Assembly: GCA_030848545.1 (NCBI GenBank)
Contig: JAVDCA010000029.1
Location: 1-64,000 of the forward strand
Source: Astrobacterium formosum
GTDB taxonomy: Bacteria > Pseudomonadota > Alphaproteobacteria > Rhizobiales > Xanthobacteraceae
Length of the DNA: 64,000 bases
Direction: 5' to 3'
Positions 7,327 to 16,142 of the stretch are shown here, in pieces; position 1 is the stretch's first letter, and each line of letters begins with the position of its first letter. The notes beneath the pieces are model-generated. The model was not told where the DNA came from, made no database searches, and saw only the letters and a program-made list of their open reading frames with translations. The position numbers were made by a program, and so were the translations under genes.

Positions 7327-8390
7327 AAGCCGACGAGCGCCGACGATCTCGCGAAAAGCTCGACCGCGAAGCGGTATGCGCCGGCGCTCCGCTCACCATC
7401 AATCTCGCCTGCGATCGCTACTGGATCGAGGATGGGCAACACAAGAGCAACAGCAAGGATCTGTTCCGGGATCTCGGCCGCCTGGTCGACTTCTTCGGCG
7501 AGAATCGTCTGCTCGCCGACATCCGCGACGACGACGTCGCCAAGCTGGTGGCGTGGCGGCGCGGCCACCACGTCCAGCGCCGCGGCGAGCGGAAGAAAGG
7601 CGCGCCGCCCCCGCCTCTGATCGCGCCCGCGACCGTCAATCGCTCGACCACGGAAGTGCTGCAGCGCGTGTTCGTGCGCGCGATCCGAATATGGAAGCTG
7701 CATCTTCCAGAGGCGCCACACTTCACCCAGCACATGCTGCCAGAGCCGGTCGAGCGAATCCGCGAGCTGCGCGCCGACGAAGACGAAGCGCTCGCCGGCG
7801 CGCTCGATCCCGACTACGAGATCGTGCGCGAATTCTCGCTCGCGTCGGGCTTGCGCATGCGCGAGACGCTGTTGACCTGGTCGCAGGTCGATCTCAACGC
7901 CGGCGTCATCATCCGCCTCGGTAAGGGTGGGCGGCCGATCCGGCTGCCGATCTCGTCGGAGATGCGCGACATCCTCGTCAGCCGGCGCGGCCATCATCCC
8001 GAATGGGTGTTCACCTACACGGCCAAGCGCACCCGCAAGGATGCGCCGAAAAAGCCCGGACGCGGGCCGCCCAAGCGCGTGCGCGGAGAACGGCGGCCGA
8101 TCACCTACCAGGGACTGAAGACGCACTGGCGGCGCCGGCGCGCGGCTGCAGGCGTCGAAAACTACCGATGGCACGACAACCGCCACAGCTTCGCCACCAA
8201 TCTCCTGCGCGCCACCGGCGGCAACTTCAAGCTGGTGCAGCGCGCCCTCAACCACGCCCGCATCGAGACGACGGCCAAATATGCCCATGTTCTCGACGAC
8301 GAGGTGCGCGCCGGCCTGGAAGCGGCATCACGGACTCGTCGCAAGAAGTCCCGGGAAAAGTCCCGTGACGGCTCCGGCGGCGCCGCCTAG
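7212..8390 (+). CDS. int: Tyrosine-type site-specific integrase
   Basis: This 392-residue recombinase carries an N-terminal arm-binding region, a core-binding domain (about 60-180) and a catalytic domain with Arg215, Lys238, His321-x-x-Arg324, His348 and the nucleophile Tyr357. It would recombine the element with the 3' end of a tRNA gene. The tRNA-Pro fragment only 41 bases after its stop agrees with this. The gene overlaps the excisionase-like gene by 115 bases and may share its transcript. The last codons contain the repeats AAGTCCCG that recur beyond the attachment site. Confidence 0.93.
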   Translation: MSVYRPKGSTVYVFDFQLDGHRFCGTTGATERRAAEQVEADERRRSREKLDREAVCAGAPLTINLACDRYWIEDGQHKSNSKDLFRDLGRLVDFFGENRLLADIRDDDVAKLVAWRRGHHVQRRGERKKGAPPPPLIAPATVNRSTTEVLQRVFVRAIRIWKLHLPEAPHFTQHMLPEPVERIRELRADEDEALAGALDPDYEIVREFSLASGLRMRETLLTWSQVDLNAGVIIRLGKGGRPIRLPISSEMRDILVSRRGHHPEWVFTYTAKRTRKDAPKKPGRGPPKRVRGERRPITYQGLKTHWRRRRAAAGVENYRWHDNRHSFATNLLRATGGNFKLVQRALNHARIETTAKYAHVLDDEVRAGLEAASRTRRKKSREKSRDGSGGAA

Positions 8391-8597
8391 GCCTTGATCT
8401 TCCAAGGCTTTATGGATGGCAGCGTCCAGGGCTGGGGGACTGGGGGTCCCGAGTTCAAATCTCGGCGCTCCGACCATTTAACCCCTTGAAATCTTTTTGA
8501 GATTTAGAACGCCGGCGAACCAGGCACGGGTGCCGAAACGCATTAAAATGGCAAGAAGTCCCGGAGTCGTCGCAAAGAGTCCCGAAGAAATCCCCGC
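8341..8597 (+). repeat. Short direct repeats around the attachment site
   Basis: GCAAGAAGTCCCGG occurs at 8341-8354 and again, identical, at 8551-8564. Related copies are AAAAGTCCCG (8356-8365), CAAAGAGTCCCG (8573-8584) and AAGAAATCCCCG (8586-8597). They lie on both sides of the tRNA fragment and could be arm-type integrase sites or remains of an earlier integration. CGGGAAAAGTCCCG at 8352-8365 also differs from the repressor operator at only two positions. Confidence 0.5.
8432..8476 (+). other. Attachment site attR: 3' fragment of a tRNA-Pro (GGG) gene
   Basis: The sequence can be read as tRNA positions 32-76: anticodon loop CTGGGGG with GGG, a 3' anticodon strand, a T stem-loop (CCGAG, TTCAAAT, CTCGG), acceptor strand CGCTCCG and ACCA. 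The bases before it do not pair with the 3' anticodon strand and no matching 5' acceptor CGGAGCG is present, so this is not a working tRNA gene. It marks the junction left by integration into the 3' half of tRNA-Pro. Confidence 0.8.
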
Positions 8598-8657
8598 GGG
8601 TGTTCGTCCGAACTATGCGCCCCCTGGTGACTTTCGAAGACGCGGTGAGGACAATCG

Positions 8658-8888
8658 ATGATCCGACTTGAGTACCGCGTCATCGTTGAGCCGCTGTCCG
8701 CCGAGGACGGCAGTGGATTTTCGGCCATCGTGCCGGACCTGCCCGGCTGCATGAGCGACGGCGAAACGCCGGAAGAGGCGATCACCAATGTGCAGGATGC
8801 CATCCAGGCCTGGATCGAGGCGGCCCACGACGTCGGCCGGCCTGTACCCGCACCGTCACGCCATTTCATTCCGTCGGCGGCGGAGTGA
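8658..8888 (+). CDS. HicB-like antitoxin domain protein
   Basis: The 76-residue protein has the HicB fold pattern: an N-terminal strand, then 'GFSAIVPDLPGCMSDGETPEEAITNVQDAI' split over a strand-helix, and a short tail with no added DNA-binding domain. A GTGAGGA ribosome site precedes the ATG. HicB normally neutralises the RNase HicA, but no HicA reading frame is visible on either side. A 37-codon frame from 8548 overlaps its start by ATGA and does not resemble HicA. It may be an orphan antitoxin left beside the prophage end. Confidence 0.7.
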   Translation: MIRLEYRVIVEPLSAEDGSGFSAIVPDLPGCMSDGETPEEAITNVQDAIQAWIEAAHDVGRPVPAPSRHFIPSAAE

Positions 8889-8902
8889 GGGCCGGCTCAG
8901 GC

Positions 8903-8970
8903 CGTAGGGCGGATCCGCCACTATCCTTCGTTTGGCGCAATACGCCTTCGCTATCTATTGCCCTACGCGC
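8903..8970. repeat. Palindromic dispersed repeat, copy 1
   Basis: The unit starts CGTAGGGCG and ends GCCCTACGCGC, giving inverted ends, with the inner block GGCGCAATACGCCTTCGCTA. It recurs at 9302-9381. Both copies sit between short genes, as REP-like elements do. Confidence 0.7.
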
Positions 8971-9034
8971 TTGTGAGCCAGCAGCGGCAAGGCGTCGGCT
9001 TGCCCGGTCGTGCCGGCGCCCGTAGCCTCCACGG

Positions 9035-9286
9035 ATGCTCTGGGTCCTGCTCGCAATTCTCGTGGTCGGCGGCGCGCTGGCGATCGGAAGCGACCTCTTC
9101 GGCGGCGCGCCCGGTCAGTCGCGCATGATTGCCGCGGTCACCTGGTCGTCGGCCCTTCTGCTGTTCCTCGGGCGAGGACTTTTGCATCGGACCAACGCTC
9201 AGGAACTGGTCCGATCGGCTCTCGCGTGGTTGGTGATCGCGGCGGCGATTGCGGTCGCCTGGCTCCTGCACTCCTCGCTGTCGTGA
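9035..9286 (+). CDS. Two-helix membrane protein, 83 aa
   Basis: Hydrophobic segments at about 2-20 and 35-47, plus a third at 62-80 ending near the C-terminus, suggest a small integral membrane protein. The last segment resembles the N-terminal membrane anchor seen before some alphaproteobacterial retropepsin-like proteases, but the protease part is absent, so this is only a weak likeness. It is framed by two copies of a palindromic repeat. The ribosome site is poor. Confidence 0.45.
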   Translation: MLWVLLAILVVGGALAIGSDLFGGAPGQSRMIAAVTWSSALLLFLGRGLLHRTNAQELVRSALAWLVIAAAIAVAWLLHSSLS

Positions 9287-9301
9287 CGGAGAGGAAGGGC
9301 C

Positions 9302-9381
9302 CGTAGGGCGCATCAGCGCAGCTTGATCCGCCACTGTCCTCCGATCGGCGCAATACGCCTTCGCTATTGCGCCTTGCGCGC
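9302..9381. repeat. Palindromic dispersed repeat, copy 2
   Basis: Second copy of the 8903 element. It shares CGTAGGGCG, GATCCGCCACT and GCGCAATACGCCTTCGCTAT with copy 1 but carries an extra block CATCAGCGCAGCTT. Its end forms a hairpin GGCGCAATA...TATTGCGCC. Confidence 0.7.
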
Positions 9382-9383
9382 TG

Positions 9384-9812
9384 TCACTTCCGCTTCACCA
9401 CCGCCGCCTTGCGCGGTCGCCCGCCCTTGGCGCCGTTGCGCCGGGCGGCGGCGGCTTTCGCCGGCGATGTCGCAGCGCCGGCGCGGGCCGCGCGTTGGCG
9501 ATCCATGTAGGCCTTGGTGCCGAACAGCCCCATCAACAGCCCGGGCACGCTGAGGTCGACGTCCAGCCTTTTCCAATGCAGCCCGACGCCGAGCCCGAGA
9601 ACTTCGATTTGCGTCAGATCGGCGTCACTCGCCTGCTCCAACCCCTCTGCGTCGCGCGCCGGAAAGGCGAAGCTGCAGCCGTTGGTGAGTTCGACAAGAA
9701 CGCGTCCATGGCGACGGTCGTAGCGGGCCGCACGGGCGCGGGGCTCGGTCGCGAGCTGGTGGGCGCCGCGCTCTTCCGCCTGCGCGATCGCCTCGGAACG
9801 GTCATCGCTCAT
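9384..9812 (-). CDS. DUF2442 domain protein
   Basis: The 142-residue protein has the DUF2442 core at about 30-85 (LVELTNGCSFAFPA, then 'L.GLGVGLHWKRLDVDLSV'). A basic C-terminal tail follows with RRNGAKGGRPRK, a motif often found in DUF2442 proteins fused to or paired with regulators. Family members often accompany DUF4160 proteins and may act in toxin-antitoxin or DNA-binding settings, but no partner is seen here. Confidence 0.75.
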   Translation of the reverse strand: MSDDRSEAIAQAEERGAHQLATEPRARAARYDRRHGRVLVELTNGCSFAFPARDAEGLEQASDADLTQIEVLGLGVGLHWKRLDVDLSVPGLLMGLFGTKAYMDRQRAARAGAATSPAKAAAARRNGAKGGRPRKAAVVKRK

Positions 9813-9893
9813 GTATTTTCCTCCACATCGCGATCAGCCGCTTAAGCTAACCCATCTCTATTCGGTTTATCAGACTGGCCAGACGAGCCTCGC

Positions 9894-10115
9894 CCTCGTC
9901 CTGAGGAGCGGCCCACTTGGGCCGCGTCTCGAAGGCATCCAAGTCGGCCGTAGCCGACTTGGAATCTATTGAGTTTCTATGTCGGGTAAACCCGACATAG
10001 GGGGCGGCCCCATCCTTCGAGACGCGCTCACGCAAGTCGGGCTTGCCCGACTTGCGCACTTGAGGTGCCGATGTCGGGCAGGCCCGACATCGGTGGAGCG
10101 CTCCTCAGGATGAGG
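9894..10115. repeat. Modular palindromic repeat element, long copy
   Basis: This fills most of the 410-base gap between the DUF2442 gene and the GMC oxidoreductase gene. Outer ends CCTCGTCCTGAGGAGCG and CGCTCCTCAGGATGAGG are inverted repeats. Inside are CGCGTCTCGAAGG/CCTTCGAGACGCG and several separate hairpins: AAGTCGGC/GCCGACTT, TATGTCGGG/CCCGACATA, CAAGTCGGG/CCCGACTTG and GATGTCGGG/CCCGACATC. A shorter copy with fewer hairpins lies at 29412-29574. It looks like a non-coding mobile palindrome of the kind common in rhizobial genomes. Confidence 0.8.
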
Positions 10116-10223
10116 CCGGGAGAGCTTGTTGGTCGATTGGGCGGTTGTACGTGCGAATCGAATGGTCTCCCGCATCTCCCGGGTCCAACCAAACCTTAAT
10201 CCGCAACCTCTAGGTTGCGCCCC

Positions 10224-11561
10224 ATGGCCCAGGTCGTCGTCATCGGCGCCGGAATTGCCGGCAGCCTTCTCGCCAGCCGCCTCGCCGGACGCCACCGCGT
10301 CACGGTGATCGAGCGCGCGTCCCGTAACGTCCCCCTTCCCGTCCTCGACCGCGGCCGGCCGGCCGGGCTCGACGAGCATGCCGGCTGCGGCCCGGGTGGT
10401 TCGAGCTATCTGTGGCACAACGGCTTGATCCAATTGGAAGACGAGGACTTTTCCGGCTGGCCGATCACGGCCGCTGACCTGTCCCCGTATATGGAGGCGG
10501 CCCACCGGGCGCTGTCGGGCGTCGCGATCGACAGCGTCCAGCAGGTCGAAGCCGAGCTGCGCGCGGCGTTCGCGGATGCCGGCGTGGCGCCCCGTCTCAC
10601 CGGCCACTCGCTCTATTATCCCTCGCACCGGCGCAACCTGTGGAAATCGGAAGATGTCGCCGCAAAGCCGGTGACACGTGTCACCGGGCGGGTGGAGAAA
10701 CTTCTCCTCGACGATGGCGGCCGCGCCTTGGCGGCGGTTCTCGCCGGCCGGGCGGAGCCGGTCCGGGGCGACGTGTTCGTCCTTACGGCCGGGGGCCTCG
10801 GCAGCCCGCAGGTCCTGGCGGCGAGCGGCCTCGGCCCCCTGGCGGGACGCTTCTATCACGACCATCCGGTCGGCTTCGTCGCCGAGGTGACGCTGAATGC
10901 CGACATCAACCGCATCTGGAACCGGTATGACCGCCGGCTCAAGGGCAGCCTGCGCCTGCCTCTGGTGATGCGCACGGCGCGCCAGAAATTCGCGTTCTAT
11001 TTCCGCCCGGCCGGGCCGACGGCGCTGAAAGCAAAGAGCGTGTTGTCGGAACTGCGCAACAAGCCGTTCGATCCGCGCCTCTATGTGCGCCTCCTCACGC
11101 ACACCAACGACATCGTCGAGGCGATATCGCTCAAGGCCGGCATCAACATCCCGACGCGGCGCTTCGTCCTGTACATGTGCGCCGAGCAGGTGCCGCAGAC
11201 GAACGTCGCGATCGGCGCCGAGGGCGAGACGGTGACGCGCGACTGGGTGCTCGACGAGGATTTTCGCGCCGCGGCCGGCAATGCCATCGCGGGCGTGCTC
11301 GCCGAACTCGCACCGCTCGTCGAACGCCAGACCGTGTTTCCCACCTGGTTCGACGATCTCGCCACCGCCGCCCATCACAGCGGCACCTGCCGCATGGCGG
11401 CGACGCCCCAGGACGGCGTCTGCGACGGCGAGGCGCGCGTGTTCGGCACCAAGAACATCTATGTGTGCGACGGCTCGCTGATCCCGGCGGCCGGCTATGC
11501 CAATACCGGTTTGACCATCGGGGCGCTGGCCCTGCGATTGACGGAGATGCTCAATGCCTGA
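10224..11561 (+). CDS. GMC-family FAD oxidoreductase
   Basis: The 445-residue protein opens with an FAD-binding Rossmann motif GAGIAG (8-13) after a beta strand. It ends with the GMC C-terminal blocks 'HHSGTCRMA' (about 383-391) and 'CDGSLIPAAGYANTGLTIGALAL' split near 415-437. Family members oxidise alcohols, sugars or sterols; the substrate here is unknown. ATG 10224 is chosen so that the Rossmann fold starts at residue 3. It overlaps the next gene by 8 bases, so the two are probably one operon. The tight link to an SDR enzyme suggests sugar modification. Confidence 0.85.
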   Translation: MAQVVVIGAGIAGSLLASRLAGRHRVTVIERASRNVPLPVLDRGRPAGLDEHAGCGPGGSSYLWHNGLIQLEDEDFSGWPITAADLSPYMEAAHRALSGVAIDSVQQVEAELRAAFADAGVAPRLTGHSLYYPSHRRNLWKSEDVAAKPVTRVTGRVEKLLLDDGGRALAAVLAGRAEPVRGDVFVLTAGGLGSPQVLAASGLGPLAGRFYHDHPVGFVAEVTLNADINRIWNRYDRRLKGSLRLPLVMRTARQKFAFYFRPAGPTALKAKSVLSELRNKPFDPRLYVRLLTHTNDIVEAISLKAGINIPTRRFVLYMCAEQVPQTNVAIGAEGETVTRDWVLDEDFRAAAGNAIAGVLAELAPLVERQTVFPTWFDDLATAAHHSGTCRMAATPQDGVCDGEARVFGTKNIYVCDGSLIPAAGYANTGLTIGALALRLTEMLNA

Positions 11562-12438
11562 CTTCGTCGTGAGTGGGATGACGGGTTTCGTCGGTAGCCA
11601 TATTTCCGAGGCGCTGCGCAAGGCCGGATACACGGTCTCGTCCTATGGCGAGTTCCGCGACGGCACCGAGCGCGCCGGCACCTTCGTGCATTGCGCCAAC
11701 ATCCATGACAGCCCGACAGACAATGCCACCTTCACGGCCGACGTGCTCTCAACCATCGCGCCGCGCGTCGAGCGTTTCGTGCAGATCCAGACGTTCGCGA
11801 CCCTGCACGGCTTAGGCGCGCTCGATACGGCGCGCATGAATATCGGCAAGACGCCGCTCCTGATGGGGCCCTACGGATTCGGCAAGCTCTTGCAGGAGCA
11901 GGTCACCTGCCGCGAAGCGGCACGCTATCCCGGCCTCGCGGTCCGCCTCTTCTATCTTCCCGTGGTGCTCGGCGGCGGCTCATGGGGGCGCGTGCTCGAA
12001 CAGGCGCGCCTCCACGGCGTCGTGTTGCCGCCGATGATCAGCGCCAAGGCGCGCGCCAACTACATCCATGTGGGCGATATCGCCGAACACCTCATCGAGA
12101 CCCGCACCGATACGGCGCCAGGCGTCCGACGCGCCGTCCTCAACCGCTCCGACAGCGCGACCCTCACCTGGCCGGAATTCTTCCGCGATGCGGCTTCGGT
12201 CGCAATCGACAACTCTCCCAAGGCGATCATCAAGCGCGCCGTCATCTGCGGCGGGCTCGCCGGCTACAACATCGTCAGCCGCTTGAAGACACCGACCATC
12301 CCCCCCGGCGTGCCCGACCGCCGGCCGCCGCGCCCGGTCGTGGCGAAGACGGCCGCGCCGATCCTCGCCGAGCCGTTCCGTTTCAGCGGCCTGATCCAGG
12401 AAGTGGTTTGCCAACAGCCCTACATCGCTGCGCGGTGA
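11554..12438 (+). CDS. NAD-dependent epimerase/dehydratase (extended SDR)
   Basis: This 294-residue protein has the SDR nucleotide motif GMTGFVGS (8-15) and the catalytic YxxxK as YGFGK (about 108-112). A threonine/serine-rich strand precedes it, as in the extended SDR family acting on nucleotide sugars. The C-terminal 60 residues are basic and proline-rich and may give a membrane or partner contact. It overlaps the GMC oxidoreductase gene by 8 bases and probably works in the same pathway. The substrate cannot be told. Confidence 0.8.
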   Translation: MPDFVVSGMTGFVGSHISEALRKAGYTVSSYGEFRDGTERAGTFVHCANIHDSPTDNATFTADVLSTIAPRVERFVQIQTFATLHGLGALDTARMNIGKTPLLMGPYGFGKLLQEQVTCREAARYPGLAVRLFYLPVVLGGGSWGRVLEQARLHGVVLPPMISAKARANYIHVGDIAEHLIETRTDTAPGVRRAVLNRSDSATLTWPEFFRDAASVAIDNSPKAIIKRAVICGGLAGYNIVSRLKTPTIPPGVPDRRPPRPVVAKTAAPILAEPFRFSGLIQEVVCQQPYIAAR

Positions 12439-12445
12439 CGCAAGA

Positions 12446-12991
12446 CTAGCCCGCGAGCGCCTCTTCGAGCCGCCGCTTGCAGTCGGAGAGCGTGGCGAGG
12501 CTGGCGCGCAGGCGCTCGATATCATCGGCGGACAGGATGGGACCGGCGGGCGGCTGCACCACCACGACCGGCGCCGGAGCGGGCGCGACGGGTTCGGTCG
12601 ATGTCTCGTCGACGACCTTCGCGACCTTTCGTGACGGACGGGCGGCGACGACGGGTTGCGTCTCGCCCCCCTCGTCCTCGGCCGACTCCTCGTGCGGCTG
12701 CAATTGTGGCTGCTCGGCACCGTCGCGCCAGACCGTCTGCACGAAACGCGGCCCCTGCTCGCGCAGGATCCGTTGCACGCCACGGATCGTATAGCCTTCG
12801 CCGTAGAGGAGATGGCGGATGCCGCGCAGGAGATCGACGTCGTCAGGCCGGTAATAGCGCCGGCCGCCGCCGCGTTTCATGGGCTTGATATGGGGAAAGC
12901 GGCTTTCCCAGAACCGCAGCACGTGCTGCGGCACGTCGAGTTCCTCAGCGACCTCGCTGATGGTGCGGAAGGCGTCTGGAGATTTTTCCAT
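12446..12991 (-). CDS. MerR-family transcriptional regulator
   Basis: Residues 8-75 form a MerR winged helix: '[20 protein letters not shown]' followed by '[20 protein letters not shown]'. A Pro/Glu-rich linker and a short C-terminal coiled coil (about 155-180) follow, but no metal-binding cysteines. This family member is regularly found next to ihfA in alphaproteobacteria; its targets are unknown. It starts 16 bases after ihfA and is probably cotranscribed. Confidence 0.85.
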   Translation of the reverse strand: MEKSPDAFRTISEVAEELDVPQHVLRFWESRFPHIKPMKRGGGRRYYRPDDVDLLRGIRHLLYGEGYTIRGVQRILREQGPRFVQTVWRDGAEQPQLQPHEESAEDEGGETQPVVAARPSRKVAKVVDETSTEPVAPAPAPVVVVQPPAGPILSADDIERLRASLATLSDCKRRLEEALAG

Positions 12992-13007
12992 CGCCCTCGC
13001 CTCCGCC

Positions 13008-13319
13008 TCACTCGGCCGCCGCGTCGGGTTCCATATTGATGCGCTGCTTCAAGATGGCCGACGGCTTGAACACCATGACGCGGCGTGGCGAGATCGGAAC
13101 CTCGGTGCCGGTCTTGGGGTTGCGGCCGATGCGCTGGCCCTTCTTGCGCACCACGAAGGAACCGAAGGAAGAAAGCTTCACGGTCTCGCCCCGTTCGAGG
13201 CAATCGGTGATTTCCTTCAGTACCATTTCCACCAGGGTGGCGGACTCGGTGCGCGAGAGCCCCACTTTCTGGTACACGGCCTCACAGAGGTCCGCGCGCG
13301 TCACTGTCTTTCCCGTCAT
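13008..13319 (-). CDS. ihfA: Integration host factor subunit alpha
   Basis: The 103-residue protein has the full HU/IHF fold: '[19 protein letters not shown]' helices, the '[13 protein letters not shown]' strand pair and the DNA-intercalating arm '[19 protein letters not shown]'. With IhfB it bends DNA at promoters and recombination sites, including phage attachment sites. It sits upstream of the MerR gene in the usual order after fabH. Confidence 0.95.
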   Translation of the reverse strand: MTGKTVTRADLCEAVYQKVGLSRTESATLVEMVLKEITDCLERGETVKLSSFGSFVVRKKGQRIGRNPKTGTEVPISPRRVMVFKPSAILKQRINMEPDAAAE

Positions 13320-13430
13320 CGCCCAGCCCCGAATCCCGGCCGACTAGAATTATCCCACTGAATTATCAGAGGATATGAGCTTGGATCGGGCCGGTCAACG
13401 GCTCTTGCACGGGATTGTCGCGAATTCGCT

Positions 13431-14408
13431 TTACCACCGCAGCAACACCGCCCCCCAGGTGAAGCCTCCGCCCATGGCTTCGAGCAGCACCAGATCGCCT
13501 TTTTTGATGCGGCCATCCGCCACCGCGACCGACAGGGCGAGCGGGATCGAGGCCGCCGAGGTATTACCGTGACGATCGACCGTGATGACGATCTTCTCCG
13601 GGGCGACCCCGAGCTTGTGGGCCGAATCGTCGATGATGCGCTTGTTGGCCTGATGGGGCACGAACCAGTCGATGTCGTCGACCGTGTAGCCGGTCGCCGC
13701 GAGGCTTTCTTCCACCACGCCGGTGATCATGGCGACGGCATGCCGGAACACCGCTTTGCCTTCCATGCGCAGGTGGCCGACCGTCTGGGTCGTTGACGGA
13801 CCGCCGTCCACGAACAGCTTTTGTTTATGGCGGCCATCGGAGCGCAGGCGCGAAATCAGGATGCCGCGATCCTCGCGGGTGCCCGGCTGGGTCTGGGCAT
13901 CGAGCACGACGGCACCGGCGCCGTCCCCGAACAGGACGCAGGTGGTGCGGTCGCTCCAGTCGAGGATGCGCGAAAACGTCTCCGAACCGATCACCAGCGC
14001 GCGCTTGAAGGCGCCGGTGCGCAGGAGGGCGTCGGCAGTGGTCATTCCATAGACGAAACCCGAGCAGACCGCCTGGACGTCGAAGGCGGCACCGCCCGTG
14101 ATGCCGAGCCCGGCCTGGACGGCCACGGCGCTCGCCGGAAAGGTGTTGTCGGGAGTTGCAGTCCCCAAGACGATCAGGTCGACGGAGGACGCCTCCACCT
14201 GCGCCGCCGCGAGCGCATTCCTGGCCGCTTCGATGCCGAGCGTGACGGTGGTTTCCCCGTCCTCGGCGATATAGCGCTGGCGGATACCGCTGCGTTGGGC
14301 GATCCATTCATCGGATGTGTCGACCTTGCGGGCGAGATCATCGTTGGTGACCACGTTCCGAGGCAGGCAACTGCCGATACCGAGGACAACGGAACGCGTT
14401 TCGCTCAC
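13431..14408 (-). CDS. fabH: Beta-ketoacyl-ACP synthase III
   Basis: FabH starts fatty-acid synthesis by condensing acetyl-CoA with malonyl-ACP. The 325-residue protein shows Cys115 (AVCSGF), His252 in VPHQANKRI and Asn282 in RHGNTSAAS, the complete catalytic triad. It begins with GTG at 14408 and overlaps the plsX stop by 4 bases (GTGA), so the two are translationally coupled in the usual plsX-fabH operon. Confidence 0.97.
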   Translation of the reverse strand: MSETRSVVLGIGSCLPRNVVTNDDLARKVDTSDEWIAQRSGIRQRYIAEDGETTVTLGIEAARNALAAAQVEASSVDLIVLGTATPDNTFPASAVAVQAGLGITGGAAFDVQAVCSGFVYGMTTADALLRTGAFKRALVIGSETFSRILDWSDRTTCVLFGDGAGAVVLDAQTQPGTREDRGILISRLRSDGRHKQKLFVDGGPSTTQTVGHLRMEGKAVFRHAVAMITGVVEESLAATGYTVDDIDWFVPHQANKRIIDDSAHKLGVAPEKIVITVDRHGNTSAASIPLALSVAVADGRIKKGDLVLLEAMGGGFTWGAVLLRW

Positions 14409-15460
14409 GACTGTGCTCCCGCAGCGAGGGTCACCGGTGGCACGGACGGTTGCGATCCCAGCATCTGATTGACCTTTTCCAACAAATCATACCTGACGAC
14501 GTCGTAGCCGAGGTCGACGGCGGCGGCGAAGCCCTCCGCATCGGTCGAGCCATGGCTCTTGATGACCACGCCGTTGAGGCCCAGGAACACGCCGCCATTG
14601 ATCTTGCGCGGGTCGAGTTTGTCCCTGAGCGTACGAAATGCCTCGCGGGCGAGTAGATATCCGAGCCTGGAGCGCAATGTACGGCCCAGCGCGCTCCTGA
14701 GATATTCGGCAATCTGCTTGGCCGTACCCTCGGCGGTCTTGAGCGCGATGTTGCCGGCAAAACCTTCCGTTACCACGACGTCGACGGTTCCCTTGCCGAT
14801 GTCGTCCCCCTCGACGAATCCTGTGTAATCGAGATGGGGCAACGGCTGTTCGCGCAGGAGACGGCCGGCCTCGCGGACTTCTTCCAGGCCCTTGACCTCT
14901 TCGACGCCGACATTGAGCAGGCCCACTTTCGGCCGTTCGAGATCGAACAGGACCCGCGCCATGGCAGCCCCCATGGCGGCCATTTGCACAAGCTGCTGGG
15001 AATCCGCGCCGATGGAGGCGCCGACGTCGAGCACCACCGATTCGCCCCGCAGCGTCGGCCACACCGCCGCGATGGCGGGCCGCTCGACTCCAGGTTTGGT
15101 GCGGAGATGGATCTTCGCCATGGCCATCAGGGCGCCGGTATTTCCGGCCGACACGACGACGTCCGCCTCACCCTTCTTGACCGCGTCGATGGCGAGCCAC
15201 ATGGACGACTTCCAGCGTCCCTGGCGCAGCGCCTGGCTCGGCTTGGCATCCATGCGAACCGACACATCGGTGTGGATCACGCGCGAAGCGGCCTTGAGCG
15301 CGGGGTATTTGGCCATCAGCGGCTCGAGCTGAGCCGCATCCCCGTAGATGAGAAACTCGCTGTCGGGATGGCGCTCAAGGGAGACGGCGGCGCCCGGCAC
15401 GGTCACCGGCGCGCCGTGGTCGCCGCCCATGGCGTCGATGGCAATACGAACCTTCTGCAT
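14405..15460 (-). CDS. plsX: Phosphate acyltransferase PlsX
   Basis: PlsX makes acyl-phosphate from acyl-ACP as the first step of phospholipid synthesis. The 351-residue protein has the N-terminal [13 protein letters not shown] motif, the '[12 protein letters not shown]' block and the '[16 protein letters not shown]' block typical of the family. It precedes fabH with a 4-base overlap and lies 125 bases after the DUF177 gene. Confidence 0.97.
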   Translation of the reverse strand: MQKVRIAIDAMGGDHGAPVTVPGAAVSLERHPDSEFLIYGDAAQLEPLMAKYPALKAASRVIHTDVSVRMDAKPSQALRQGRWKSSMWLAIDAVKKGEADVVVSAGNTGALMAMAKIHLRTKPGVERPAIAAVWPTLRGESVVLDVGASIGADSQQLVQMAAMGAAMARVLFDLERPKVGLLNVGVEEVKGLEEVREAGRLLREQPLPHLDYTGFVEGDDIGKGTVDVVVTEGFAGNIALKTAEGTAKQIAEYLRSALGRTLRSRLGYLLAREAFRTLRDKLDPRKINGGVFLGLNGVVIKSHGSTDAEGFAAAVDLGYDVVRYDLLEKVNQMLGSQPSVPPVTLAAGAQS

Positions 15461-15585
15461 GGATCAGTCTTGGTGGCTCTCTGGCGAGCGGGGCCGGTCC
15501 GCCCGGTGGCGACCACCGGTCCGGCGTCGGGAGCGGCGACAATAGCGTGCAGAAAATCTCTGACAATGGGGATTCCACCCCATCT

Positions 15586-16140
15586 TCACGACGCCTGGTT
15601 GCCGTTTTTCTTGAGTACAGCCAGCGCGTCGAAGGGTGATCCGCCAGCGTTACCGACGACGGTAGGCTGGAACTCCGCGCCCGCCTTCCGCGGGTATTTG
15701 TCAACCGCAAGGAGAAGGAACTCGGTCGCCAGCCGGCCGAGGTCGGTGCGGCCGTCGACGAGTAATTCCGGCGGGTCGTCGTCATCGACTGCCAGCACGG
15801 CCTCGGCCAAATCCACAATGTCGACGACGGCGCCTGCGGGCGCGAACGTCGCTCTGACCGGCTCGCTGATATCGCTTTCGATCGGTTCGAGGGTGAGGAC
15901 GCAGGCCTGGCGCACCCGTGCATCGACGACGCCGGTCACCGCCATTCCTGCAGAGCCATGACGGATCACGTCGAAACTGGCCTCGAGGCGCAGCACGGCG
16001 TCGACCCCGGCGAGCTTGGCGACACAGTCGCAGGTGGCCCGATCGGCGGCCGCCGTGAAATGGAGCCCGTCCTCCGGGACGTTCTCGAGGCGAAGCGGAA
16101 TGCTCCAGCAGGTTTCTGGGAAGTCTGCGGATTTCTTCAT
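15586..16140 (-). CDS. YceD/DUF177 family protein
   Basis: The 184-residue acidic protein carries the DUF177 pattern 'CDCVAKLAGVDAVLRLEASF ... VRQACVLTLEPIESDISEPV' with paired cysteines. In most bacteria this gene precedes rpmF and is linked to 23S rRNA accumulation; here no rpmF follows and plsX comes next, as in many alphaproteobacteria. It starts 2 bases after the bc1 chaperone gene and is surely cotranscribed with it. Confidence 0.9.
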   Translation of the reverse strand: MKKSADFPETCWSIPLRLENVPEDGLHFTAAADRATCDCVAKLAGVDAVLRLEASFDVIRHGSAGMAVTGVVDARVRQACVLTLEPIESDISEPVRATFAPAGAVVDIVDLAEAVLAVDDDDPPELLVDGRTDLGRLATEFLLLAVDKYPRKAGAEFQPTVVGNAGGSPFDALAVLKKNGNQAS

Positions 16141-16142
16141 GA

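Larger units (their letters stand above)
1..8476. mobile_element. Prophage or integrative element, right part (left end outside window)
   Basis: The unit carries a leftward operon of phage-type genes, a CI/LexA-like repressor with repeated palindromic operators, an excisionase-like HTH protein, a tyrosine integrase, and a tRNA 3' fragment directly after the integrase. It stops at the CCA-like end of that fragment at 8476. No capsid, tail or lysis genes lie inside the window, so it could be a phage or a smaller integrative element. The tRNA fragment lacks its 5' half, so the intact tRNA gene is expected at the far left end, outside the window. Confidence 0.8.

Noticed and set aside
8391-8476. 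Complete tRNA gene after the integrase
   Set aside because: The 3' half folds, but the 5' acceptor and D arm are absent and the bases before the anticodon loop do not pair with the 3' strand.
9966-11633. Minus-strand open frame of 555 codons opposite the GMC oxidoreductase
   Set aside because: The plus strand has clear FAD and GMC motifs and an overlapping downstream gene; the minus frame has no family likeness.
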